64,000 bases of DNA from an uncultured Clostridia bacterium (GCA_944363645.1 CALVUR010000007.1:30015-94014); one strand, 5' to 3'. Positions 26,448 to 35,753 are shown, counted from the stretch's first letter. Numbers and translations: made by a program. The notes: generated from the letters alone by a model not told the origin.

Positions 26448-28283
26448 ATGAACGAAACTTTAGAAAAAAAGATAAAATTATTGCCTGAAAGCCCCGGCGT
26501 ATATGTTATGCTTAACGCCGATAATCAGGTAATATATGTTGGCAAGGCAAAAGTACTTAAAAACCGTGTCAAACAATACTTTTATTCAAACGTCAAGACC
26601 GACAAGGTTATGGCGATGGTTTCTAATATACAAGATTTTTATTATATCATTACAAAAAGCGAAGTAGACGCTTTATCGCTTGAAAACAACCTAATTAAAA
26701 AGTACAAACCCAAGTACAACATTTTACTTAAAGACGACAAAACCTACCCATACATCAAGGTAGATTTAAAAAAAAGTTATCCTTACTTTGAAATTACTCG
26801 CAAGATAAAGCGTGACGGCGCAAAATATTTTGGACCCTTTATGCTGGGCGTTTCGGTAAAGGATATTATGGAAATTATCAACGATTGCTTTTTGGTCCGT
26901 TCGTGCCATATTCCCCTTGAAACAAGGCGTGAAAAGCGTGAATGCTTAAACTTCCATATAAAACGCTGTTTAGGTCCTTGCACGGGTAGAATAAGTGAAA
27001 GCGAATACAGAGAATATGTAAACAAAGCAATCGATTTTTTGTCTGGCAACGATGACGAAGCCGAGCAAATTTTAACTGAAAAAATGCAACGCTTTGCAAG
27101 TTGTGGCGAATTTGAACTTGCAATCAGCATGCGTGAAAAGTTAAAGATGCTCGATAAAATAAAGCAAAAAAAGATTACCAATTTAAACCGTTTCATAAAC
27201 GCCGATATTTTGGCAATCGCCACAAACGGACTTTATTTTTCGGTCAACTTACTCATCACAAGAAACGGGCGTATGCAGGGCGTAAAAAACTTTTCGCTTG
27301 ACACAATTTACAGCCAAAAAGCCGACGCCCTTGCCGAATTTATCCGCACGTATTACCGTGACGAAAAGGAACTTCCCGATGAGATAGTTTTGTACGAAGA
27401 ATGTGCGGAAATCGACCTATTGGAAGACTTTTTCAAAAAAGAGTACAATAAATCGGTTACAATTTTAGTGCCCAAACAGGGCGTAAGACGCCAACTTGCA
27501 GAGATGGCTTACGGCAATGCGCAGGACTATTTAGAAAAGACCGTTTCAAAGATAATTCACGATAAAGATTTGACTATTAATGCGTGCGCAAAACTTCAAC
27601 AAGTTTTAAATTTAACAAGGTATCCAAAGCGTATGGAATGTTACGATATTTCAAACATTTCAGGCGTTGATAAGGTGGCATCGATGGTTGTCTTTACTGA
27701 CGGCGTGAAAGATGCTAAAGAATATAGAAGGTTCATGATTAAAACGGTCGAAGGCGCAAACGACTTTGCATCCTTAAAAGAAACGCTTGAACGCCGTTTA
27801 AGTAAACTTGGCACGGACGAAGAAGAACGCTTTCCTAAGCCCGATTTAATCGTAATAGACGGCGGTAAAGGTCAATTATCTTCGGTAAAGCAAATTTTTG
27901 ACCAAATGGGCGTTACCGATATCGATTTAATCTCACTTGCAAAGCGTGAAGAAGAAGTTTTTACAATTTTTTCTAACGAGCCCGTTGTTATTCCGCACAG
28001 CGATTATGCCTTGCGCCTACTTCAGCGCATCAGGGACGAAGCCCACCGCTTTGCAATTACCTACTTTAGGTCAAAGCATTTAAAACGCAATTTAGAATCT
28101 ACTTTAGACAACATTGCTGGCATCGGCAGTGTAAACAAAAAATCGCTTTTGGCACATTTTAAGACTTTAGAAGCAATCAAGGAAGCAACCCTTGAAGAAC
28201 TTACTATGGTCGAAGGCATAGGCGCAAAAAAAGCACAGATAATTTACGATTATTTAAGAGGTGAACTTAATGGAAAAGGTTAA
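26448..28283 (+). CDS. uvrC: Excinuclease ABC subunit C
   Basis: Nuclease that makes both incisions in nucleotide excision repair. N-terminal GIY-YIG domain (PESPGVYVMLNADNQVIYVG with KAKVLKNRVKQYF), a UVR motif near residues 200-235, the RNase H-like UvrC domain (ECYDISNISG, VIDGGKGQLSSV), and two C-terminal HhH motifs (IAGIGSVNKKSLL, VEGIGAKKAQII). Its 611 residues are normal. The 3' end overlaps hprK by 14 bases; uvrC-hprK adjacency is common in Clostridia. The ribosome site is weak. Confidence 0.97.
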   Translation: MNETLEKKIKLLPESPGVYVMLNADNQVIYVGKAKVLKNRVKQYFYSNVKTDKVMAMVSNIQDFYYIITKSEVDALSLENNLIKKYKPKYNILLKDDKTYPYIKVDLKKSYPYFEITRKIKRDGAKYFGPFMLGVSVKDIMEIINDCFLVRSCHIPLETRREKRECLNFHIKRCLGPCTGRISESEYREYVNKAIDFLSGNDDEAEQILTEKMQRFASCGEFELAISMREKLKMLDKIKQKKITNLNRFINADILAIATNGLYFSVNLLITRNGRMQGVKNFSLDTIYSQKADALAEFIRTYYRDEKELPDEIVLYEECAEIDLLEDFFKKEYNKSVTILVPKQGVRRQLAEMAYGNAQDYLEKTVSKIIHDKDLTINACAKLQQVLNLTRYPKRMECYDISNISGVDKVASMVVFTDGVKDAKEYRRFMIKTVEGANDFASLKETLERRLSKLGTDEEERFPKPDLIVIDGGKGQLSSVKQIFDQMGVTDIDLISLAKREEEVFTIFSNEPVVIPHSDYALRLLQRIRDEAHRFAITYFRSKHLKRNLESTLDNIAGIGSVNKKSLLAHFKTLEAIKEATLEELTMVEGIGAKKAQIIYDYLRGELNGKG

Positions 28284-29193
28284 GACTGTAAGCGTAAAAG
28301 AATTCGCTGAAAAAATGCAACTTAAAATTATCAACGAAGGTCGTGGCGAAATCGATTTATGCGATATAAGCATTTCTCGCCCCGGTTTGCAACTTGCTGG
28401 CTACTACGAAAAATTTGCAAATAAAAGGATTCAAGTTATCGGCTCTGCCGAATACGAATTTATTAAAAGTTTACCAGAAAAAGCCCGCTATAAGTCGGTT
28501 AAACAACTTTTTTCAAGAAATTTATGTTGCTTAATCATCGCTCGTGGTCTTGAAGTTTTAGACGAAATTGACACTTTCGCTAAAGAGTTTAATTGTGCAC
28601 TTTTTGTTTCCCAAAAGGTTACAACACTTCTCATGCACGAACTCACTTTATACTTATCTGAAGAACTCGCCCCAGTCGATAGATTGCACGGCGTACTTAT
28701 GGATGTTTACGGCGTAGGTGTTTTAATCACAGGTAAAGCCGGCATCGGTAAAAGCGAAACGGCGTTAGAACTTATCTCTCGTGGTCATAGGCTTGTCGCT
28801 GACGACACCGTTATCGTTCACCAAAGCGGTGAAAAAATTATCGGCAAATCGCCCAAAAACACACAGTTTTACATGGAAGTTAGGGGCATCGGCATAATCA
28901 ATGTTAAAACCATGTACGGCACTGCGTCGGTAAGACCTGAAAAGTCAATCGATATCGTGTTAGAACTCGCCACTTGGACGCCAGAACTCAAATACGATAG
29001 GCTCGGCAACGAAAAAACTTACACCAAAATTTTGGAAAACGAAGTTACCTCATACGTCGTTCCCGTTCAGCCGGGCAGAAACATCCCAGCCATTATCGAA
29101 GCGGCTGCTAAAAAGTTCAGGCTTGAAGAACAACTCGGCATGAGCGCAACTGACGAACTTATCAACAACGCTTTCAGCGATAAAAATTTATGA
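28270..29193 (+). CDS. hprK: HPr kinase/phosphorylase
   Basis: Phosphorylates Ser46 of HPr to signal carbon catabolite repression in low-GC Gram-positives. The P-loop GKAGIGKSETALELI (about 153-167) and the signature EVRGIGIINVKTMYG are both intact. An N-terminal DRTGG-like domain precedes. ATG 28270 is preferred to GTG 28261 because GAGGTGA (28257-28263) is then well spaced. Overlaps uvrC. Its presence means the cell should own HPr, although no pts gene is in view. Confidence 0.96.
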   Translation: MEKVKTVSVKEFAEKMQLKIINEGRGEIDLCDISISRPGLQLAGYYEKFANKRIQVIGSAEYEFIKSLPEKARYKSVKQLFSRNLCCLIIARGLEVLDEIDTFAKEFNCALFVSQKVTTLLMHELTLYLSEELAPVDRLHGVLMDVYGVGVLITGKAGIGKSETALELISRGHRLVADDTVIVHQSGEKIIGKSPKNTQFYMEVRGIGIINVKTMYGTASVRPEKSIDIVLELATWTPELKYDRLGNEKTYTKILENEVTSYVVPVQPGRNIPAIIEAAAKKFRLEEQLGMSATDELINNAFSDKNL

Positions 29194-29753
29194 GAATTAT
29201 TGCAGGTAAACATAAAGGTAGGGTGTTGAAGGAATTTAAGGGCGATAAAATTCGTCCCACTTCCGACCGTGCAAGGGAAGCCCTTTTCAACATTTTCGCA
29301 CAAAAAATAGGCGGTGCAAGTTTTTTAGATTTGTTTGCCGGCACAGGCGCTTGCGGTATAGAAGCCCTATCACGTGGTGCAAAACGTGTGGTTTTTACCG
29401 ACATAAGCGGTGAAAGTATAAGCCTTATAAATCAAAACTTGCAAATGATTAAAGAAAGCGCAACCGTTATAAAAACTGACGGCATAAACTATTTAAATTC
29501 CATTTGTGATAAATTCGATTTTATCTTTATCGATCCGCCATATAAACTCGATCTCGGCATAACCGCTTTAAAAATTATCGACAGCAAAAACTTGCTTACC
29601 CCAAACGGCTTTGCCATTTTCGAAAGCGATCGTGAAGTAGATGTAAACTTAAATTCGCTTGTCAAAATTTCCACAAGAAAGTACGGCAAAAACCATTTTA
29701 ATATTTACCAAAATGTAAGCGGTGAAAAAGTTGAAGTCGATAACGCCGAATGA
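29190..29753 (+). CDS. rsmD: 16S rRNA (guanine966-N2)-methyltransferase
   Basis: RsmD modifies G966 of 16S rRNA using SAM. The SAM site FLDLFAGTGACGIEALSRGA and the N6/N2-methyltransferase motif FIDPPYKL are visible. The N-terminus MRIIAGKHKGRVLKEFKG is typical, including the substrate-binding IRPTSDRAREALFNI. Length 187 is normal. The start overlaps the hprK stop (ATGA), suggesting coupling. rsmD directly followed by coaD is a widely conserved bacterial pair. Confidence 0.95.
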   Translation: MRIIAGKHKGRVLKEFKGDKIRPTSDRAREALFNIFAQKIGGASFLDLFAGTGACGIEALSRGAKRVVFTDISGESISLINQNLQMIKESATVIKTDGINYLNSICDKFDFIFIDPPYKLDLGITALKIIDSKNLLTPNGFAIFESDREVDVNLNSLVKISTRKYGKNHFNIYQNVSGEKVEVDNAE

Positions 29754-29850
29754 TTGGTTTAAAATATTTGAAGTCAGATAAAAAAGCAAAAATAAAAGGC
29801 GGAATAAGTTAAACTTAAACCGCAACCCATTAAAAATTACAAACTTAAAT

Positions 29851-30351
29851 ATGGAATTATTAAAAGAAACATGTGTATTTGCTGGCTCGTTTGACCCCGT
29901 TACTTTAGGGCATATGTACATTATCGGCATGGCAGCAATGACATTTAAAAATGTAATAGTCGCTGTTGGCGTAAGCGACACAAAAAAGGCAACCTTCACC
30001 GCTACCGAGCGTGTAGAAATGCTTAAAAAAGCCTGCGCCAAATACGACACCGTAAGCGTTGTAAGTTACACGGGCTTAACCGCCGATTTTTTAAGGGAAC
30101 AGGGCGTAAAATACTTGGTGCGTGGCGTAAGGGACGATAAAGATTTAGAGTACGAGCAACTTGTTTATAAAAACGTTACCGCCAAAAACCCAGATGTAGA
30201 AATTGTTATTTTCAACTGCCCTAAAGAACTTAAAAAGGTAAGTTCGACCCTTGTTAAAGATTGCATTTTTAACGGCAAATCGTACTATAATTATGTGCCG
30301 TATGAAATCATATCAACATTAGAAGAAAGTAGCAAATCAAAAAAGAAATAA
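29851..30351 (+). CDS. coaD: Pantetheine-phosphate adenylyltransferase
   Basis: Makes dephospho-CoA from phosphopantetheine and ATP. It has the nucleotidyltransferase HxGH-type motif in GSFDPVTLGHMYII (about 9-22), YLVRGVRDDKDLEYE, and the ISSTLVK-like loop VSSTLVKDCIFNG. Length 166 is usual. The last 44 bases overlap the convergent ylbJ gene on the other strand, so the lysine-rich tail EESSKSKKK is encoded opposite YlbJ's last membrane helix. The rsmD-coaD-ylbJ neighbourhood is that of Bacillus ylbH-ylbI-ylbJ. Confidence 0.95.
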   Translation: MELLKETCVFAGSFDPVTLGHMYIIGMAAMTFKNVIVAVGVSDTKKATFTATERVEMLKKACAKYDTVSVVSYTGLTADFLREQGVKYLVRGVRDDKDLEYEQLVYKNVTAKNPDVEIVIFNCPKELKKVSSTLVKDCIFNGKSYYNYVPYEIISTLEESSKSKKK

Positions 30352-31273
30352 TGGTGTGTAAAACTTTTGAAAGGGCAAACACCCAAACCCTTACGCCCGC
30401 TTTTTTAAGGTAGGCAAGGGACTGACACCAAACTGACATTCCGCCAAAAGATATTATGGCTTCGCAAGTTGCACACGCAAGTTTTCCTGTGCTTACGCTA
30501 CTTATAAGTTTTGCACCACGTGTGCATTCAATAAGCCCATAAACAAAACCTTTTGTCATATCGCCAAAAATGGGCGTAAAAAGTTTTTCTATCGGCAGTA
30601 AAATTTTAAGGTCCATCACCATTTGCGAAAAGGTGTAAAAAACGGCAACAAAACCGCCGACAATAAGCACCGAAATTATCGATTGATAAATACAATCATA
30701 TAAAACTGCATCAACCTTTTTATCGTCAAAAAGTGGGGCTATAAGCCCGTTATCTGGCATTTTTCTAAAAATAATGCCCACCAAACCGCTTGATATGATA
30801 TGTGAAATAAGCATAATAATGCCAAAAAGTTTGTTATAAAACATGCTTATTCCAACCGCCCCAACAATAAAAAGTGGTCCTGATGTAGAAGTAAAAGTGC
30901 AATATTTTTCCGCTTGGGCTTTATTTATTATGTTGCTTTTTTTAAGGTCATAAATAAGTTTTGCCCCCACAGGATAACCAGAAATAATGCTCATAAGCCT
31001 TATGTAAAGGGAAATACCGCTACTTTTATATAAAAACCTACTTATTTTTTCACCACGCCGTGCCAAACCGCTTAAATTTTGCGTTTTGGTCAAAAGTGCA
31101 GTCAAAAAAAAGAAGGGCAACAAACTTGGCAACACTGCCACCGCCCAAATGGTTATACCATCAAAAGTGGTTTTTATATAGTGGTCAGATTGGACAATAA
31201 ATAGGGCTATAAGCCCGATAACGGCAAAAAGTAACAAATTTTTACCGCTAAAAATTTTCTTTAAATTTATCAT
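30308..31273 (-). CDS. ylbJ: YlbJ-like nucleoside-recognition (gate) membrane protein
   Basis: Multi-pass membrane protein of the Gate family; YlbJ is required for full spore maturation in Bacillus. Seen here: ISGYPVGAKLIYDL, CTFTSTSGPLFIVG and ECTRGAKLISS, typical of the family, across about 8 hydrophobic segments. ATG 31273 is chosen (GGTGG ribosome site upstream); the open frame continues further but there it is antisense to rarA. One repeat copy is translated as PDNGLIAPLF and a variant copy as VIGLIALF near the N-terminus. Convergent with and overlapping coaD. Hints at a spore-forming lineage. Confidence 0.85.
   Translation of the reverse strand: MINLKKIFSGKNLLLFAVIGLIALFIVQSDHYIKTTFDGITIWAVAVLPSLLPFFFLTALLTKTQNLSGLARRGEKISRFLYKSSGISLYIRLMSIISGYPVGAKLIYDLKKSNIINKAQAEKYCTFTSTSGPLFIVGAVGISMFYNKLFGIIMLISHIISSGLVGIIFRKMPDNGLIAPLFDDKKVDAVLYDCIYQSIISVLIVGGFVAVFYTFSQMVMDLKILLPIEKLFTPIFGDMTKGFVYGLIECTRGAKLISSVSTGKLACATCEAIISFGGMSVWCQSLAYLKKAGVRVWVFALSKVLHTIISFLICYFLLMLI
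30728..30755 (-). repeat. Dispersed repeat copy 13, inside ylbJ
   Basis: AAAAAGTGGGGCTATAAGCC then CGTTATC. Read in the ylbJ direction it has full consensus flanks and encodes DNGLIAPLFDD between two membrane segments. Confidence 0.92.
31201..31225 (-). repeat. Variant repeat copy 14, inside ylbJ N-terminus
   Basis: GGGCTATAAGCCCGATAACG: the inner palindrome is kept but the neighbouring GTTATCG is replaced by its complement-direction form GATAACG. Encodes VIGLIALF on the minus strand. Confidence 0.65.
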
Positions 31274-31355
31274 TTTCCACCAAACAAATTTAAAATCAAG
31301 TACAATAAAAATATATATTGTGTAATTTAAATAATAATTACACAAAAAGGTAATT

Positions 31356-32672
31356 ATGGAAGATCTTTTTGACATGCTTGAATACAAAAAACAAAACGAA
31401 CCTTTGGCAGAGCGTATGCGCCCCACCACCTTAAGCGAATTTATGGGACAAAACCACATCGCCGAAGAAGGTTCTCTTTTAAGAAGGGCAATTAAACTTG
31501 ACAATTTAGGCAGTTGCATTTTCTGGGGACCACCGGGCTCTGGTAAAACAACCCTTGCCAACATTATTGCAAACTCAACGGACGGCAACTTTGTAAAGTT
31601 AAACGCCGTTTCAAGTGGTGTAAACGATGTAAAAAGGGTAGTGGACGAAGCAAGGTCAAACCAAAAAATGTACGGCAAAAAAACCTACTTATTTTTGGAC
31701 GAATGCCATAGGTTTAATAAAACCCAATCGGACTCACTTTTACCGTTTATCGAAGACGGAACAATCACTTTTATCGGCTCCACAACCGAAAACCCTTACG
31801 CCGCAATGACACCTGCTATCGTGTCAAGGTGTAGGGTGTTCGAACTCCGTGCGCTCACCGATGAAATTATCGAAAAAGCCCTCTATAAGGCGATTAACGA
31901 CAAAAAACGTGGTTTTCCAAACCTTAATATTTTGGTTGATGACGATGCAGTAAAGCACATTGCAATCATGGCTGCCGGCGATATGCGTGTTGCATATAAC
32001 GCCCTTGAAATGGCGGTTTTAACAACGCCACCAAACGCTGACGGCGTTATCCATGTAAAACTTAAAGATGCCGAACAGTCCATTCAAAGAAAGTCTTTGT
32101 CGTACGACGAAGATATGTATTACGATCTTTTAAGCGCATTTTGTAAAAGTTTACGTGGCTCAAGTTCAGATGCCGCACTTTACTATTCTCAACGCCTTAT
32201 AAAAGGCGGTTGCGACCCCGTTATCATTGCTCGTAGGCTTATTGCACACGCCGCCGAAGATGTCGGTATGGCAGATCCCCAAGCCTTAGTTATTGCCGTT
32301 TCCGCACTCACCGCTCTTAAAAATATGGGCTATCCCGAAGGTTTAATTCCTTTGTCCGAAGCAATAATTTACGTTTGCGAAGCGGAAAAATCTAATTCTG
32401 TTGTGGAAGCAATGCACGCCGCCGGCGAAGATGCTGAAAAGGTAAAAGACGACTTTGTCCCAACCAACTTGCGCAACACACCTTATATGTCAAAAGAACA
32501 ACTTAAAACCAAAAAACCATATTTGTATCCTCATAACTATGGCGGTTATGTAGAACAGCAATATCTTCCCGATAGGCTTGTCGGCAAGCGTTATTACTTC
32601 CCAAAAGATAACGGTTATGAAAAGGTTGTAAAGCAAATCCGCATCAAAAAAGGCATTAAAGAAGATAAATAA
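31356..32672 (+). CDS. rarA: Replication-associated recombination protein A (MgsA/RarA)
   Basis: AAA+ ATPase of the clamp-loader group that acts at stalled forks. N-terminal PLAERMRPTTLSEFMGQNHI, Walker A FWGPPGSGKTTLANII (about 52-67), Walker B FLDECHRFN, sensor STTENP. The C-terminal tetramerisation domain has GSSSDAALYYSQRLI and NLRNTPYM. Length 438 is normal. AAAAAGG lies upstream of the ATG. It is divergent from ylbJ with 82 bases between starts. Confidence 0.96.
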   Translation: MEDLFDMLEYKKQNEPLAERMRPTTLSEFMGQNHIAEEGSLLRRAIKLDNLGSCIFWGPPGSGKTTLANIIANSTDGNFVKLNAVSSGVNDVKRVVDEARSNQKMYGKKTYLFLDECHRFNKTQSDSLLPFIEDGTITFIGSTTENPYAAMTPAIVSRCRVFELRALTDEIIEKALYKAINDKKRGFPNLNILVDDDAVKHIAIMAAGDMRVAYNALEMAVLTTPPNADGVIHVKLKDAEQSIQRKSLSYDEDMYYDLLSAFCKSLRGSSSDAALYYSQRLIKGGCDPVIIARRLIAHAAEDVGMADPQALVIAVSALTALKNMGYPEGLIPLSEAIIYVCEAEKSNSVVEAMHAAGEDAEKVKDDFVPTNLRNTPYMSKEQLKTKKPYLYPHNYGGYVEQQYLPDRLVGKRYYFPKDNGYEKVVKQIRIKKGIKEDK

Positions 32673-32690
32673 TAAATGGTAAATATAATA

Positions 32691-32727
32691 AAAAAGTCGG
32701 GCTATAAGCCCGTTATCACACTTTTTT
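32691..32727 (-). repeat. Dispersed repeat copy 15
   Basis: AAAAAGTCGGGCTATAAGCC then CGTTATCACACTTTTTT, just after rarA and directly before an ordinary terminator hairpin. Confidence 0.9.
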
Positions 32728-32729
32728 TC

Positions 32730-32759
32730 AAAAAACGCAAGGCTTTACTTGCGTTTTTT
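32730..32759. terminator. rarA terminator
   Basis: AAAAAACGCAA (32730-32740) and TTGCGTTTTTT (32749-32759) form an 11-bp symmetric stem usable on both strands. Confidence 0.9.
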
Positions 32760-32772
32760 AATTTATATAAAT

Positions 32773-32823
32773 GGCGCACATATGTATGCGTGCGTATGTA
32801 AGCGTGCGTGCATATGTAAGCGT
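32773..32823. repeat. Alternating purine-pyrimidine tract with tandem GCGTGC units
   Basis: A stretch rich in GCGTGCGTATG-type steps, including two near copies of GCGTGCGTATGTAAGC. The alternating purine-pyrimidine pattern could adopt Z-DNA. The following 33.0 kb region up to the promoter is AT-rich with no convincing gene. Confidence 0.5.
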
Positions 32824-33101
32824 AATAATAAAAATTGAAACTCCGTCCTTTACAAAATTTAATAAAAAGCACAGGCAAAATCACAAGGCAAAAAATTAAA
32901 AAAAGGCAAAATTTTGCTCGTTTTGTAATATTACACGAAATTTGCCACAAATTGCCCAACTTTGCGCTTATAAAATGTATAAAATTGTATGAATTTATTC
33001 ATTTATTATACAAAAATTTATGCAAATCATATGAATTTTTGCATAAACTGAATAAATTTTAAAAAATATTCAAAAAAATTTAAAAAATGGCTTAAAATTT
33101 G

Positions 33102-33130
33102 TTGACAATGCAAAAAAGATGTTATATTAT
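33102..33130 (+). promoter_or_regulatory. Promoter of the amino-acid ABC importer
   Basis: TTGACA (33102-33107), 17-base spacer, TATTAT (33125-33130), 50 bases before the lipoprotein gene. Confidence 0.8.
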
Positions 33131-33180
33131 AGGCACACAAACAACAAATCGCAAAAATTTTTTAAAGGAAGAAATAAAAA

Positions 33181-34011
33181 ATGAAAAAACTATTTACTAT
33201 TTTACTTTCATGTATGTTGCTTGGTACAATGTGTTTTGGCTTAACCGCTTGCGCACAAGAAGATACAATTTATGTTAATACAAACGCTTACTTTGCGCCG
33301 TTTGAATATTACGAAGGCGACCAAATTGTTGGTGTTGACGTTGATATTATGAACAAGGTTGGCGAAAAACTCGGCAAAAAAGTTGTTATTGAAAATACAG
33401 ATTTTAATATGATTATCGACAACGTTGCAAGTGGTAAAAAGTATGACTGTGGTGCTGCTGGTATCACCATTACCGAAACAAGGCTTGAACAAGTTGATTT
33501 TTCAACACCATACTTTACATCAATTCAATATGTAATCGTTAAAACAGGCGATATGGTAAAAGATGGCACAAACACTGCTGGTGATGATTATGTTTTATGG
33601 CAATCACTTGCTGGCAAAAAGATTGGTGTTCAATTAGACACAACAGGCCACATTTATTTAGATGGCGAAATCAACGCACAACAAGCAACAGACGGTTATG
33701 ACGGTGCATTATATGGCACTTCAACCGAATGCATTACTTTTGACAGTGCAGAAGTCGCTGTTGCAGCGCTTGGCACATCAGTCGATGCTGTTATCGTTGA
33801 TAAAATTCCGGCAGAATATTTGGTAAACAACAACGAAGGTTTAGTTTGCTTTGCACTTCACTATGATGCTGAAACTGCTACTGAAGAACAATATGCAATC
33901 TGCGTAACAAAGGGCAATACAGAACTTCTTAACGCTATCAACGAAGTACTTAACGAACTTGGTGAAGAAGGCATCAACGAATTAGTTGCTAAACACTTAG
34001 GTTTAAACTAA
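33181..34011 (+). CDS. Polar amino-acid ABC transporter substrate-binding lipoprotein
   Basis: Captures an amino acid outside the membrane for the importer encoded next. Lipoprotein signal MKKLFTILLSCMLLGTMCFG with lipobox LTAC and lipidated Cys at residue 24. The SBP family 3 signature is seen in NAYFAPFEYYEG, IVGVDVDIMNKVGEKLG and GITITETRLEQVDFSTPYF. It is 276 residues long. AAGGAAG precedes the ATG. A hairpin between it and the permease may lower downstream expression, giving excess binding protein. The exact substrate cannot be read from sequence. Confidence 0.93.
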   Translation: MKKLFTILLSCMLLGTMCFGLTACAQEDTIYVNTNAYFAPFEYYEGDQIVGVDVDIMNKVGEKLGKKVVIENTDFNMIIDNVASGKKYDCGAAGITITETRLEQVDFSTPYFTSIQYVIVKTGDMVKDGTNTAGDDYVLWQSLAGKKIGVQLDTTGHIYLDGEINAQQATDGYDGALYGTSTECITFDSAEVAVAALGTSVDAVIVDKIPAEYLVNNNEGLVCFALHYDAETATEEQYAICVTKGNTELLNAINEVLNELGEEGINELVAKHLGLN

Positions 34012-34037
34012 TTAAAAATTAAAAAAATATAGCAAAG

Positions 34038-34065
34038 TGGGGGCTTAATTTAGTCCCCATTTTTA
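34038..34065 (+). terminator. Attenuating hairpin between binding protein and permease
   Basis: TGGGGGCT and AGTCCCCA pair (8 bp with one G-T) around TAATTT, followed by a T-run. It stands inside an operon, as commonly seen after substrate-binding protein genes. Confidence 0.8.
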
Positions 34066-34090
34066 CCGTTTTTAGGAGTTTAATTTTATT

Positions 34091-34798
34091 ATGTTAAATT
34101 TAATGTCAAGTTTTATTGACAAGGTGGTAAGGATATTTACCGATTTTGAAATATTACAAATGATTGCCACGGGGTTAAAGCAGACTTTGGTAATCTCAAC
34201 AGGCGCAGCCCTTTTAGGTTTGGTACTTGGCATGATAGTCGCAATGGTAAAAATTGCCCCCAAAAGCAAAATTATGATTGTCCCAAAAGCGATCTGCGGT
34301 GTATACACAACAATCGTTCGTGGTACGCCAATGGCTTTGCAGTTATTTATCATGGCGTTCGTTGTGTTTGCTATTCGTGGCTTTCCGCAAATAATCGTTG
34401 CAATCATCGCTTTTGGCATAAACAGTGGTGCATATGTATCAGAAAGCATTCGTGCAGGTCTACTCTCCGTTGATAAAGGTCAAACGGAAGCCGGCAGGGC
34501 ATTAGGGCTTAAAAGCAGTCAAACCTTGTTTAACATTGTCGTTCCGCAAGCAATGAAAACTATGGTCCCAACCGTCGGGAACGAATTTATCGCACTTATA
34601 AAAGAAACATCAATCGTTGGCATGATTGGTATGTACGACTTAACTCAAGTCTCAAAAATTTTGGCAGGCTCAAAATACTTTGCCTCATACTTAGTACCAA
34701 CCACAGTAATCGCTTTGTTTTATTTGGCAATCGTTTACTTGATTACATTAGTTATAAAATTACTCGAAAGGAGGCTTCGTGCAAGTGATAAACGTTAA
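34091..34798 (+). CDS. Polar amino-acid ABC transporter permease
   Basis: Membrane subunit of the HisM/GlnP type. The ATPase-contacting EAA loop reads [21 protein letters not shown]. About five membrane segments, beginning [21 protein letters not shown]; the [12 protein letters not shown] motif is typical. It has 235 residues. It overlaps the ATPase gene by about 20 bases, with that gene's ribosome site inside its end, so the two are coupled. Confidence 0.93.
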   Translation: MLNLMSSFIDKVVRIFTDFEILQMIATGLKQTLVISTGAALLGLVLGMIVAMVKIAPKSKIMIVPKAICGVYTTIVRGTPMALQLFIMAFVVFAIRGFPQIIVAIIAFGINSGAYVSESIRAGLLSVDKGQTEAGRALGLKSSQTLFNIVVPQAMKTMVPTVGNEFIALIKETSIVGMIGMYDLTQVSKILAGSKYFASYLVPTTVIALFYLAIVYLITLVIKLLERRLRASDKR

Positions 34799-35702
34799 CA
34801 ACATTTATAAAAAGTTCGGCAGTTTAAACGTTTTAAACGGAGTTTCCTGTACCATCGAAAAGGGCGAAAAAGTAGTTATCGTTGGTCCATCAGGCGGTGG
34901 TAAGTCCACTTTTTTAAGGTGCATCAACCTACTTGAAACCCCAACTTATGGCGAAGTTTGGTTGGACGATAAAATTTTAACACCCATTGACCCTTACCTT
35001 CACCCAGAAATCATTATGGCAAGTAAAACATTTAAAAAGATGTTTGAAGAAAAAAAGGGTAGCGCAGATGAGCAAACTTTGACGCAAAACATTATTGCCG
35101 AAATAAAAGAAAAAGACCTTTTAAACGAACGCCACGAAGGTGCAGAGTATAAAAAGTTAATCAAGGCAAAATATGCTGAAAATCAAATCGATATAAATAA
35201 AGCACGTGAAAAAATGGGCATGGTGTTCCAGCACTTTAACCTTTTCAACAACATGAACGTTTTAGACAACATGATTTTCGCCCCGATAAAACTCAAAAAG
35301 ATGACTAAAGAAGAAGCAATAAAAAAAGCCCACGCCCTTCTTGAAAGGGTAGGCTTAGTCGATAAAGAAAATGTTTATCCATCAACGCTTTCGGGCGGTC
35401 AAAAACAGCGTATCGCAATCGTAAGGGCACTTATGATGAACCCAGAAGTTATCTTATTTGACGAACCTACAAGCGCATTAGATCCTGAAATGGTTGGCGA
35501 AGTTTTGTCCGTTATTAAGGACTTAGCAAACGAAGGCATGACTATGGTTGTCGTTACTCACGAAATGAATTTTGCTAAAGAAGTGGCAACACGTGTTATC
35601 TTTATGGACGAAGGCAAAATAAAAGAAGAAGCCCCACCAGAACAATTTTTCACAAACCCAAACCACCCAAGACTAAAAGAATTTTTGTCAAAGGTTTTAT
35701 AA
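34779..35702 (+). CDS. Polar amino-acid ABC transporter ATP-binding protein with an insertion
   Basis: Powers the importer. Walker [14 protein letters not shown] (about 37-49), signature [15 protein letters not shown], Walker [15 protein letters not shown] and the H-loop [12 protein letters not shown] are all intact. It has 307 residues against about 240 in the family: about 65 extra, mostly charged residues (about 75-140) separate the strand after Walker A from the Q-loop [13 protein letters not shown] 34779 with AAAGGAGG four bases upstream is chosen; GTG 34785 is possible. A repeat copy follows. Confidence 0.92.
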   Translation: MQVINVNNIYKKFGSLNVLNGVSCTIEKGEKVVIVGPSGGGKSTFLRCINLLETPTYGEVWLDDKILTPIDPYLHPEIIMASKTFKKMFEEKKGSADEQTLTQNIIAEIKEKDLLNERHEGAEYKKLIKAKYAENQIDINKAREKMGMVFQHFNLFNNMNVLDNMIFAPIKLKKMTKEEAIKKAHALLERVGLVDKENVYPSTLSGGQKQRIAIVRALMMNPEVILFDEPTSALDPEMVGEVLSVIKDLANEGMTMVVVTHEMNFAKEVATRVIFMDEGKIKEEAPPEQFFTNPNHPRLKEFLSKVL

Positions 35703-35712
35703 TTTGTAAATC

Positions 35713-35753
35713 GTAAAAAGTGCCAATAACGGGCTTATAGCCCCACTTTTTAC
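35713..35753 (+). repeat. Dispersed repeat copy 16
   Basis: GTAAAAAGTG, core AATAACGGGCTTATAG, then CCCCACTTTTTAC; the outer arms pair perfectly over 10 bp. Between convergent genes, next to an ordinary terminator. Confidence 0.93.

Noticed and set aside
31274..31678. Extension of the ylbJ frame upstream to 31678 on the minus strand
   Set aside because: The extension is antisense to rarA and lacks membrane-protein character; ATG 31273 has a ribosome site and begins the YlbJ-like sequence.
32835..33062. A 75-codon open frame rich in Lys, Asn and Ile upstream of the ABC importer
   Set aside because: AT-rich low-complexity translation, no ribosome site, and it runs up to the importer promoter; no family resemblance.
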